Notes: generated by a model not told the origin, from the sequence alone. 5,128 nucleotides of DNA from Lachnospiraceae bacterium (GCA_003489085.1 DNJM01000116.1:624-5751); one strand, 5' to 3'. Shown: positions 1 to 5,128, counted from the stretch's first letter. Translations and numbers: made by a program.

Positions 1-92
1 GCAGTCCCTTCAGTTGATATGATGGTAAAGTGATGGAATCGGATAATGCTATGGCAAAATCGGAAAATAGTCTTCCGGTTATGGAAAATCAT
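1..92. other. Upstream region with no supportable gene
   Basis: No reading frame of credible length lies here on either strand. The three forward frames meet stops at 15-17, 20-22 and 31-33. The ten codons before the 31-33 stop (ending DMMVK) could be the tail of a gene outside the window, but they are too short to call. The stretch has several ATGG-led, A-rich near-repeats at 22, 33, 51 and 81, the last lying just upstream of the -35 box of the promoter at 93. They might be regulator contacts or just A-rich promoter-upstream DNA. Confidence 0.5.
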
Positions 93-121
93 TTGCTATT
101 TTTCTACATTCGTCATATAAT
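93..121 (+). promoter_or_regulatory. Promoter of the ABC exporter operon
   Basis: The -35 box TTGCTA (93-98, four of six consensus bases) and a perfect -10 TATAAT (116-121) are separated by exactly 17 bp of AT-rich DNA. This is the layout of a vegetative sigma-A promoter, and transcription should begin near 128. It is the only good promoter seen ahead of the exporter genes and would give a leader of about 180 nt. The call rests on the boxes alone. Confidence 0.75.
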
Positions 122-154
122 AAAAATAGAATACATCAGAGCAAACAAGGGAGG

Positions 155-197
155 TCCCTCGTCAATATCTGTAATTACTTACTGATATTGCGGGGGA
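155..197 (+). promoter_or_regulatory. 18-bp leader hairpin
   Basis: Positions 155-161 pair with 191-197 (7 bp including one U-G pair), 163-169 pair with 184-190 (7 bp) with U162 bulged, and after a U-U mismatch 171-174 pair with 179-182 around a UUAC tetraloop. The 3' strand carries a G-run (192-196) that is the only Shine-Dalgarno-like sequence ahead of the TTG at 208, so folding would hide it. UCCCU (155-159) can alternatively pair with AGGGA (296-300) inside the exporter ribosome binding site. The absence of a following T-run argues against a terminator. Confidence 0.6.
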
Positions 198-207
198 ACT
201 TCTTTCG

Positions 208-291
208 TTGCCGGAAATCTTGAGCACACTCCAGACGTTTTGCCTGGAAAGATCAGCTGCGGAACCGGCTGCTCTGGAAAAAATACGATAA
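208..291 (+). CDS. Possible leader peptide ORF (27 codons, TTG start)
   Basis: From TTG at 208 the frame reads 27 codons, beginning MPEILSTLQTF and ending AALEKIR, with stop TAA at 289-291. The stop lies 15 nt upstream of the exporter ATG and 3 nt before its AAGGGAGGT binding site, a spacing that suits translational coupling. The frame is open back to 175 (further residues LLTDIAGELLS), and the whole stretch reads like a soluble, helix-forming peptide. There is no ATG. The only upstream Shine-Dalgarno candidate is the G-run at 192-196, 11 nt from the TTG and buried in a hairpin. It could be a regulatory leader peptide, analogous in position to B. subtilis BmrB ahead of bmrCD, a decayed end of an older gene, or chance. 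I do not recognise the sequence. Confidence 0.3.
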   Translation: MPEILSTLQTFCLERSAAEPAALEKIR

Positions 292-296
292 GAAAA

Positions 297-302
297 GGGA
301 GG
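297..302 (+). promoter_or_regulatory. Ribosome binding site of first exporter gene
   Basis: GGGAGG lies 4 nt before the ATG at 307, within AAGGGAGGT (295-303). Spacing is slightly short but the match is strong, and no other start fits the exporter N-terminus better; the next Met is residue 8. The same nine bases occur at 147-155 in the leader, where no usable start codon follows. Confidence 0.8.
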
Positions 303-306
303 TACT

Positions 307-2076
307 ATGAGTTCATTTTCATTTATCATGCAGTACATTAAAAAGCACCGGTATCGATATGCTGCCGGGGTTGTTACTTTGTTTGTCGTGGATTTCGCCA
401 ATCTGTTCATTCCGAAGATGACAGGAACGATTACGGACGGACTGACGGCGCATACGATGGATTGGAATGGGGTAAAGTCCTGCCTGCTGATAATTTTTCT
501 TTTGGGGGCGATCCTGGCTCTGGGGCGGTTTCTATGGCGGTTTTTTATATTTGGTGCATCCCGCTCCATCGAATGTGAGCTGCGGAATGAGATGTTTGCC
601 CATCTGGAAAAAATGAGCGTAGAGTATTACAACGAGCATAAGACAGGTGATCTGATGACCCGATTCACCAGTGACCTGAATGCCGTGCGTATGGCTATTG
701 GGCCGGCGATTATCTGTGTGTTTGATGCCAGTGTGATGGGAATTATGATCATTTTCCAGATGATGTATTATGTCAATGTAAAGCTGACATTGCTTACAAT
801 TATTCCGATGTTCCTGATCTGTATCGGTGAAGTTTATTATGGGAAAATCATCCATAAGCGCTACCGGGAGAGACAGGAAGCGGTATCAGATCTGACAGAT
901 TTTGTGCAGGAGAGCTTTTCCGGTGTCAGAGTAATCAAAGCATTTGTGCGGGAACGCGCTGAAATGAGAGCCTTTGCGAAGCAGAATCAGAATACCATGA
1001 ATAAGAACCTGAATGTTGTCCGGCTGCAGGCGATCGTGATGCCGCTTCTGGACGTGATAATCGGTCTGTCCAGTCTGCTGACGCTTCTGTACGGCGGTTA
1101 TCTGGCACTGGCAGGAGATATTACACTGGGGCGGTTTGTAGCATTTAACCAGTATATCAATATGCTGGTATGGCCGATGATCGCCTGCGGCGATGCGATC
1201 AATATGTTCTCACAGGGAGCTGCTTCCATCCGAAGACTGCAGGAGGTATTTGAGGAAAAACCAGAGATCCTCGACAGTCCGGAGGCAGAGGATGTAGAGA
1301 AGATCAAAGGGGAAATTGATTTTTCTCATCTGACATTTGTGCATCGGGGACATACGGAGCCGACGCTGCGTGATATTACGCTGCATGTACCGGTGGGAAC
1401 AACGCTGGCCGTGATTGGACGAACAGGGAATGGAAAGTCCACTCTGGTGAACTTGCTGCTGCATCTGTATAATACGGCTCCGGGAATGATCCTGATAGAT
1501 GGGAAGGATATCAACCACATTTCACTGAAAACGCTGCGGGAGAATATTGCGTATGTGCCGCAGGATAATTTCCTGTTTTCCGATACATTAAAGTCCAATA
1601 TTGCATTCGGTGCAGAGGGCGAGGATATGGATGCGATTGTAGAAGCCACACAGGCTGCATGTATCCATGACAGCATCATAACCTTCCCGGATCGGTATGA
1701 AACGGTTGTCGGAGAACGTGGAGTGACGCTGTCCGGCGGTCAGAAGCAGCGAAGTTCCATCGCCAGAGCATTGATGAAGAATGCACCGATTCTGATTCTG
1801 GATGATGCGCTGTCTGCGGTTGATACGGATACAGAAGAACACATTTTACATAATCTTAAGAAGAACCGTGCAGGAAAGACGACGATTCTGATTGCACATA
1901 GAATTTCCACCATACAGAATGCGGATATCATTATGGTATTGGAAAATGGTGAGGCGAAGGAAGTCGGCAACCACGAAGAGCTGATGAAGAAGAATGGAAT
2001 CTATAAGGATATGTTTGAGAAGCAGCAGCTGGAGGCTGCGAAGGGAGAACAGGCGGCAGGAGGTGACAGAAGATGA
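307..2076 (+). CDS. ABC exporter half-transporter, BmrC/YheI type (degenerate ATPase subunit)
   Basis: A full-length 589-aa ABC exporter half-transporter (membrane domain fused to ATPase domain) that should pair with the next gene product in the cell membrane and expel drugs or other amphipathic compounds. Six hydrophobic segments lie at roughly 17-37, 57-81, 130-152, 155-178, 240-268 and 276-300. The ATPase domain (about 335-575) has Walker A GRTGNGKST (371-379), Q-loop Gln419, X-loop GERG (469-472), signature LSGGQ (475-479), Walker B ILILDD (495-500), D-loop SAVD (503-506) and switch His531. Asp500 replaces the catalytic Glu, so its own Walker site should hydrolyse ATP poorly, as is known for BmrC, TM287 and LmrC-type subunits. 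The A-loop position has His346 rather than the usual Tyr. Start: ATG after GGGAGG. The gene overlaps the next by 4 nt. Family and pairing are firm; substrate is not shown by sequence. Confidence 0.93.
   Translation: MSSFSFIMQYIKKHRYRYAAGVVTLFVVDFANLFIPKMTGTITDGLTAHTMDWNGVKSCLLIIFLLGAILALGRFLWRFFIFGASRSIECELRNEMFAHLEKMSVEYYNEHKTGDLMTRFTSDLNAVRMAIGPAIICVFDASVMGIMIIFQMMYYVNVKLTLLTIIPMFLICIGEVYYGKIIHKRYRERQEAVSDLTDFVQESFSGVRVIKAFVRERAEMRAFAKQNQNTMNKNLNVVRLQAIVMPLLDVIIGLSSLLTLLYGGYLALAGDITLGRFVAFNQYINMLVWPMIACGDAINMFSQGAASIRRLQEVFEEKPEILDSPEAEDVEKIKGEIDFSHLTFVHRGHTEPTLRDITLHVPVGTTLAVIGRTGNGKSTLVNLLLHLYNTAPGMILIDGKDINHISLKTLRENIAYVPQDNFLFSDTLKSNIAFGAEGEDMDAIVEATQAACIHDSIITFPDRYETVVGERGVTLSGGQKQRSSIARALMKNAPILILDDALSAVDTDTEEHILHNLKKNRAGKTTILIAHRISTIQNADIIMVLENGEAKEVGNHEELMKKNGIYKDMFEKQQLEAAKGEQAAGGDRR
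2058..2063 (+). promoter_or_regulatory. Ribosome binding site of second exporter gene
   Basis: A perfect AGGAGG lies inside the last codons of the first exporter gene, 9 nt before the ATG at 2073. With the ATGA stop/start overlap it supports translational coupling and near-equal production of the two subunits. Confidence 0.85.
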
Positions 2077-4058
2077 AACGACTGCTTACATATTTAAAAC
2101 CGCATAAATGGGTCATGACAGCCGCAACACTTCTGGTGCTTCTGATTATTGTGGTAGAGCTGTATCGCCCGATTATCATTGGAGATGCGATCGATGATTA
2201 TATCAATGGATATTACCAGCCATATGAAGAGACGCAGCAGGATGCGTCCGGGGCCGTAGCTTATCAGGATGAGTACCTGCGCCGGACTTCTATTGATCAT
2301 GCGGCGGATACAGAAGACGGGTATTATCAGATCCTTTTATATCAGGATCAATATTACATGGCGGAAGATTTAACGGCAAAGGAATGCCGTACGCTGCGGG
2401 ATGCGGACAATACGCTGCTTTCACAGTATGTAGAAAAAGGGGCAAAACTGCTTTCCAGAGAAGAATTGCTGACATTGAGGCATTATGACTTTGTCGGGAT
2501 CCTGCATGCGGCAGGAATGTATTTATTGATGCTGCTTCTGGGATTTGTGCTGAATGCAGCAGATACCTGGATGCTGCAGAAGATGGGACAGAGCATTATC
2601 TACCGGATGCGGGAGGAAACCTTTGCACATATTCACAGCCTGTCTCTGAATTTCTTTAATACGACACCGGTCGGAAAGCTGGTGACTCGTGTATCAAATG
2701 ATACGGAAGCCGTGAATGAGCTATTCTCCACAATTCTGGTGAAGCTGTTTAAAAATATTGTAAAGATCATCGGCTATGCAGTGGTGATGATCTCGATCGA
2801 TGCGCGGATGGCAGGGGTATCCTTTTTGCTGCTGCCGCTGGTAACGGTACTGACCTTCTTCTTCCGGTTCATGTCCAGAAAGGCATATCAGATTACCAGG
2901 AATAAGATTACAGAGCTGAATACATTTCTGTCCGAGCATATTTCCGGCATGAAACTGATTCAGATCTTTGCAAGAGAGAAGGAAAAGTATCAGCAGTTTG
3001 AAACGAAATCCTATGAGCTGTTCCGGGCCAACTGGCGTGAGGTTATGACATTTGCCATTTTCCGTCCGACCATCTACCTTGTGTCGATCGTTGCAATGAT
3101 CATCGTCATCGGAACCGGAAGCTCTTCTGTTCTGGCAGGAAGTCTGTCACTGGGGACTTTGTTCATCTTTATCAGCTATATCAGCTCTTTCTTTGAACCG
3201 ATTCAGGAGCTGGCAGAGCAGTTTGGTACGCTGCAGTCCGCCCTGGCTTCTGCGGAGAAGATTTTCAACGTGCTGGATGTGGAGCCGGAGATTACGAATC
3301 CGCCTGCACCAAGAGAAGTTAAGATTCAGGGACGGATTGAATTCCGCCATGTATGGTTTGCCTATGAGAAGGAAGACTATATACTGAAGGATGTGAACTT
3401 TGTGATTGAACCGGGACAGAGAGTGGCCTTTGTCGGGGCGACCGGTGCCGGCAAGACGTCGATTCTGAATCTGATCGGACGCTATTTTGATATTCAGAAG
3501 GGAGAAATTCTGATCGATGGCGTGGACATTCGTGAGATTGATACGGATGTGCTCCGGGCGGCTATCGGACAGGTGCAGCAGGACGTGTTCATTTTCACAG
3601 GAGATATTAAGAGTAATATTTCTTTGAATAATGAGGCGATATCCATCGAAGAAATCCGGCGTGCGGCGGAAATTGTCAATGCGGATTCCTTTATTGAAAA
3701 GATGCCGGGCGGCTATGATGAGCCGGTGACTGAGCGTGGAAGTACACTTTCTGCGGGGCAGAGGCAGCTGCTGTCCTTTGCACGAACGCTGGCATACAAT
3801 CCGTCTATTCTGGTGCTGGATGAGGCAACGGCCAATATTGATACGGAGACTGAAACGCTGATTACGCAGGCATTGGAACGGCTGATGGATGGAAGAACGA
3901 CGATCATGGTAGCGCATCGTCTGTCTACGATCCAGCATGCGGATAAGATTATCGTTATGGATCACGGTCAGATCAAGGAGTCCGGAACGCATCAGGAGCT
4001 GCTGCGGCAGGATGGAGTCTATAAGAAGCTGTATGATCTGCAGCTGGTGGAAAATTAG
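2073..4058 (+). CDS. ABC exporter half-transporter, BmrD/YheH type (catalytic subunit with extracellular domain)
   Basis: A 661-aa ABC exporter half-transporter, the catalytic partner of the preceding gene. TM1 is about 13-34. Residues 41-138 form a polar, acidic, Tyr-rich insertion that must lie outside the cell. TM2 (140-162) and four more segments (about 216-241, 244-266, 325-347, 357-378) complete the membrane domain. The ATPase domain has A-loop Tyr431, Walker A GATGAGKTS (455-463), Q-loop Gln503, X-loop TERG (553-556), degenerate signature LSAGQ (559-563), Walker B ILVLDE with catalytic Glu584, D-loop ANID (587-590) and switch His615. The degenerate signature would face the partner's Asp500 site and the intact Glu584 its LSGGQ, giving one weak and one active ATP site. 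Greater length than the usual 570-600 aa comes from the insertion, as in B. subtilis BmrD. Substrate unknown; a drug or lipid is likely. Confidence 0.93.
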   Translation: MKRLLTYLKPHKWVMTAATLLVLLIIVVELYRPIIIGDAIDDYINGYYQPYEETQQDASGAVAYQDEYLRRTSIDHAADTEDGYYQILLYQDQYYMAEDLTAKECRTLRDADNTLLSQYVEKGAKLLSREELLTLRHYDFVGILHAAGMYLLMLLLGFVLNAADTWMLQKMGQSIIYRMREETFAHIHSLSLNFFNTTPVGKLVTRVSNDTEAVNELFSTILVKLFKNIVKIIGYAVVMISIDARMAGVSFLLLPLVTVLTFFFRFMSRKAYQITRNKITELNTFLSEHISGMKLIQIFAREKEKYQQFETKSYELFRANWREVMTFAIFRPTIYLVSIVAMIIVIGTGSSSVLAGSLSLGTLFIFISYISSFFEPIQELAEQFGTLQSALASAEKIFNVLDVEPEITNPPAPREVKIQGRIEFRHVWFAYEKEDYILKDVNFVIEPGQRVAFVGATGAGKTSILNLIGRYFDIQKGEILIDGVDIREIDTDVLRAAIGQVQQDVFIFTGDIKSNISLNNEAISIEEIRRAAEIVNADSFIEKMPGGYDEPVTERGSTLSAGQRQLLSFARTLAYNPSILVLDEATANIDTETETLITQALERLMDGRTTIMVAHRLSTIQHADKIIVMDHGQIKESGTHQELLRQDGVYKKLYDLQLVEN

Positions 4059-4102
4059 CCTGGGCAAGTGATTTCAAAATGTCTTCTTATTAAAAATCAG
4101 GC

Positions 4103-4131
4103 TTGACAAATGAAAAAGAATAAGATAGTAT
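4103..4131 (+). promoter_or_regulatory. Promoter of the tyrS T-box transcript
   Basis: A consensus -35 TTGACA (4103-4108), a 17-bp A-rich spacer and -10 TAGTAT (4126-4131, four of six consensus bases) fit a vegetative sigma-A promoter with a start near 4138. It lies 44 nt past the exporter stop codon, and the T-box stem structures begin shortly downstream, as expected for a leader controlled by transcription termination. Confidence 0.85.
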
Positions 4132-4137
4132 TTCAGT

Positions 4138-4462
4138 CAGATACATATGAAATATGGCTGAGAAAAGAAGAAGTAGCAGATGGCAGTAGCATACAGAAAG
4201 TAACCGGATGATGAGAGGTGCATGGAAAGCCGCTGTGAATACATCTTGGAGCTGCACACCGAAAGGAGAACAGAAGCTGAGTAGGCTGTGACGGAGTTGG
4301 TACACGTTATCGTATCAGGGTATTTCCGGAATTCTGCGATGGCAGAGGAGATACTTATGGAGGCATACGGTGTGAGCCGGATGCAAAAAAAGGTGGTAAC
4401 ACGGGAGTGATCTGAACCTCGTCCTTTTATGAAGCAAGTAAAAGGACGGGGTTTTTTATTTT
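4138..4462 (+). promoter_or_regulatory. Tyrosine T-box riboswitch
   Basis: This leader senses uncharged tRNA-Tyr and allows tyrS transcription only when tyrosine charging is low. In Stem I the specifier is UAC (4240-4242), in GAAUACAUCUUGGAG, which matches the usual GAA-codon-purine...UGGAG layout. Basal GCAG/CUGC (4183-4186 with 4252-4255) and ACAG/CUGU (4193-4196 with 4233-4236) frame the specifier loop. A IIA/B pseudoknot is visible: 4289-4293 with 4305-4309, and loop bases 4299-4303 with 4312-4316. Stem III pairs 4320-4327 with 4347-4354 and 4333-4337 with 4342-4346. The antiterminator pairs 4388-4393 with 4423-4428 and 4401-4405 with 4418-4422 around the bulge UGGUAAC (4394-4400). UGGU complements ACCA, the 3' end of a tRNA with discriminator A, as expected for tRNA-Tyr. 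Specifier and downstream gene agree, so the assignment is strong. Confidence 0.95.
4415..4462 (+). terminator. tyrS: T-box regulated intrinsic terminator
   Basis: Positions 4415-4429 pair with 4439-4453 (15 bp, one U-G pair) around a 9-nt loop, followed by a T-run (4452-4457, then TTTT at 4459-4462). The 5' arm bases 4418-4428 are the same ones used by the antiterminator, so the two folds exclude each other. It is also the first strong terminator after the exporter operon. Confidence 0.95.
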
Positions 4463-4531
4463 ACCAGAAAATGGATCAAAATCCCGTTTTTAGACTCAGT
4501 CGATATCAGGAAAGAAAAGGAGAAGAATAGC
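4463..4531 (+). promoter_or_regulatory. Spacer and ribosome binding site of tyrS
   Basis: After the terminator a 69-nt spacer leads to AAGGAG (4517-4522), 9 nt before the tyrS ATG. A short GGAT-CAAA-ATCC hairpin followed by five T's lies around 4471-4489 but is too weak to call a terminator. Confidence 0.75.
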
Positions 4532-5128
4532 ATGCAGATTTATGAAGAACTGAAAGCAAGAGGCCTGCTGGCGCAGGTGACGGATGAAGATGAGATCCGG
4601 AATCTGGTAAACAATGGAAAAGCAACCTTCTATATTGGATTTGACCCGACTGCAGACAGCCTGCACGTAGGACATTTTATGGCATTGTGCCTGATGAAGC
4701 GGCTGCAGATGGCAGGAAACAGACCGATCGCTCTGATCGGAGGCGGTACAGCTTATATTGGCGATCCTTCCGGCAGAACGGATATGCGTTCCATGATGAC
4801 GCCGGAGCAGATTCAGCACAATTGTGATTGCTTTAAAAAGCAGATGAGCCGTTTTATTGATTTCTCGGACGGAAAGGCTCTGATGGTAAACAATGCAGAC
4901 TGGCTGCTGGACCTGAACTATGTGGAACTGCTCCGGGAAGTAGGGGCACATTTCTCTGTGAACCGTATGCTGACGGCAGAATGCTATAAGCAGCGTATGG
5001 AGCGGGGATTGAGCTTCCTGGAATTTAACTATATGATTATGCAGAGCTACGATTTCTACATGCTGTACCAGAAATACGGCTGCAATATGCAATTTGGCGG
5101 TGATGACCAGTGGAGCAATATGCTGGGC
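4532..5128 (+). CDS. tyrS: Tyrosyl-tRNA synthetase, N-terminal 199 residues (cut by window end)
   Basis: This class I synthetase activates tyrosine with ATP and loads it on tRNA-Tyr in the cytoplasm. The window holds about half of a protein usually near 400-420 aa; the KMSKS loop and the C-terminal RNA-binding domain lie beyond the edge. Visible in order: Tyr34, Asp38 and Thr40 in YIGFDPT; the HIGH motif as HVGH (45-48); Asp78 in YIGDPSGRTD; and Tyr167, Gln171 and Asp174 in NYMIMQSYD, matching Tyr169/Gln173/Asp176 of the Geobacillus stearothermophilus enzyme with a two-residue shift. GGDDQWSNM (189-197) corresponds to that enzyme's GGSDQWGN. The ATG is fixed by AAGGAG 9 nt upstream and by residue numbering equal to the family through position 78. 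The upstream tyrosine T-box confirms the specificity and gives the regulation. The last base is the end of a codon, so the frame simply runs out. Confidence 0.97.
   Translation, partial: MQIYEELKARGLLAQVTDEDEIRNLVNNGKATFYIGFDPTADSLHVGHFMALCLMKRLQMAGNRPIALIGGGTAYIGDPSGRTDMRSMMTPEQIQHNCDCFKKQMSRFIDFSDGKALMVNNADWLLDLNYVELLREVGAHFSVNRMLTAECYKQRMERGLSFLEFNYMIMQSYDFYMLYQKYGCNMQFGGDDQWSNMLG

Larger units (their letters stand above)
128..306 (+). promoter_or_regulatory. Long structured 5' leader of the exporter mRNA
   Basis: The predicted transcript has about 180 nt before the exporter start codon, which is long for an ordinary gene. It contains an AAGGGAGGT block at 147-155 identical to the true ribosome binding site at 295-303. 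It also has a strong hairpin at 155-197, a mini-ORF at 208-291, and a second pairing region at 231-277. In that second region CCAGA (231-235) can pair with TCTGG (273-277), or two local hairpins (231-247 and 250-275) can form instead. No T-run follows any of these stems, so no intrinsic attenuator is visible, and I recognise no known riboswitch class. Control at the level of translation or RNA stability is possible but is inference. Confidence 0.5.

Noticed and set aside
1..92. Start of a divergent minus-strand gene with ATG at 90-92
   Set aside because: It stays open to the window edge but has no ribosome site, and the predicted peptide is only Ile, Phe, His and Arg-rich residues; too short to judge.
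46..120. Short + strand ORF starting MLWQNRK
   Set aside because: It has 24 codons, no ribosome site, and runs through the exporter promoter, so it would not be transcribed from it.
162..569. 135-codon minus-strand frame over the leader and start of the first exporter gene
   Set aside because: It has low-complexity basic content, overlaps a real gene and its leader, and shows no start signals.
3147..4067. 306-codon open frame on the minus strand opposite the second exporter gene
   Set aside because: It lies wholly antisense to a gene with full family motifs, its translation is rich in Arg, His, Gln and Leu with no recognisable domain, and no ribosome site or promoter was seen.
4058..4102. 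Terminator after the exporter operon
   Set aside because: The GCCTG/CAGGC stem with an 8-nt bulge is weak and is followed by TTGACAAATG, not a T-run; the 3' arm touches the next promoter.
4271..4276. Alternative specifier such as ACA or CAG in the GAACAG stretch after Stem I
   Set aside because: The GAAUACA...UGGAG context at 4237-4250 fits the T-box layout much better, and UAC agrees with tyrS downstream.
4471..4489. Second terminator between the T-box and tyrS
   Set aside because: Only a 4-bp stem (GGAT/ATCC) before five T's; too weak, and it would block tyrS permanently.
4496..5092. 198-codon open frame on the minus strand opposite tyrS
   Set aside because: It mirrors the codon pattern of tyrS, has no recognisable motif, and the + strand carries an unmistakable tyrosyl-tRNA synthetase.
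1..5128. CRISPR arrays, insertion sequences, tRNA or rRNA genes
   Set aside because: No regular spaced repeats, transposase-like frames, terminal inverted repeats or cloverleaf patterns were found in reading the window.

Overview
The window looks like chromosomal DNA from a low-to-moderate GC Gram-positive anaerobe of the Clostridia, plausibly a Lachnospiraceae member. This is inference from three things: strong AGGAGG-type ribosome binding sites, a T-box leader with clostridial-looking tyrS sequence, and a BmrC/BmrD-type ABC exporter pair. No marker gene fixes the genus.

Layout, all on the + strand. Positions 1-92 hold no supportable gene. A good sigma-A type promoter (93-121, TTGCTA-17-TATAAT) should start a transcript near 128. 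Its leader of about 180 nt contains an 18-bp hairpin (155-197) and a protein-like mini-ORF (TTG at 208, stop at 289-291) that ends 15 nt before the first large gene. Two full-length ABC exporter half-transporters follow: 307-2076 (589 aa) and 2073-4058 (661 aa), joined by a 4-nt ATGA overlap. They form a classic asymmetric heterodimer. The first subunit has Asp500 where the catalytic Glu should be and an intact LSGGQ. The second has the catalytic Glu584, a degenerate LSAGQ, and an extra extracellular domain of roughly 90 residues between TM1 and TM2. These are the hallmarks of the Bacillus subtilis BmrC/BmrD (YheI/YheH) multidrug exporter type.

No convincing intrinsic terminator follows the exporter genes. 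After a 44-nt gap lies a second strong promoter (4103-4131, TTGACA-17-TAGTAT). It feeds a tyrosine T-box riboswitch (about 4138-4462) with specifier UAC (4240-4242), a IIA/B pseudoknot, Stem III, the T-box bulge UGGU, and a competing 15-bp terminator with a T-run. This controls tyrS (4532 to the window end), whose first 199 codons are present and carry the tyrosine/ATP-binding residues of tyrosyl-tRNA synthetase.

The two units are functionally separate: drug or lipid efflux, and tyrosine charging. The exporter transcript may nevertheless read into the T-box, whose terminator is the first strong one downstream of the exporter genes. The part least explained by known families is the structured leader with its mini-ORF upstream of the exporter pair. 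It invites comparison with the bmrB leader-peptide attenuator of B. subtilis bmrCD, but the sequence shows no obvious homology-level proof.
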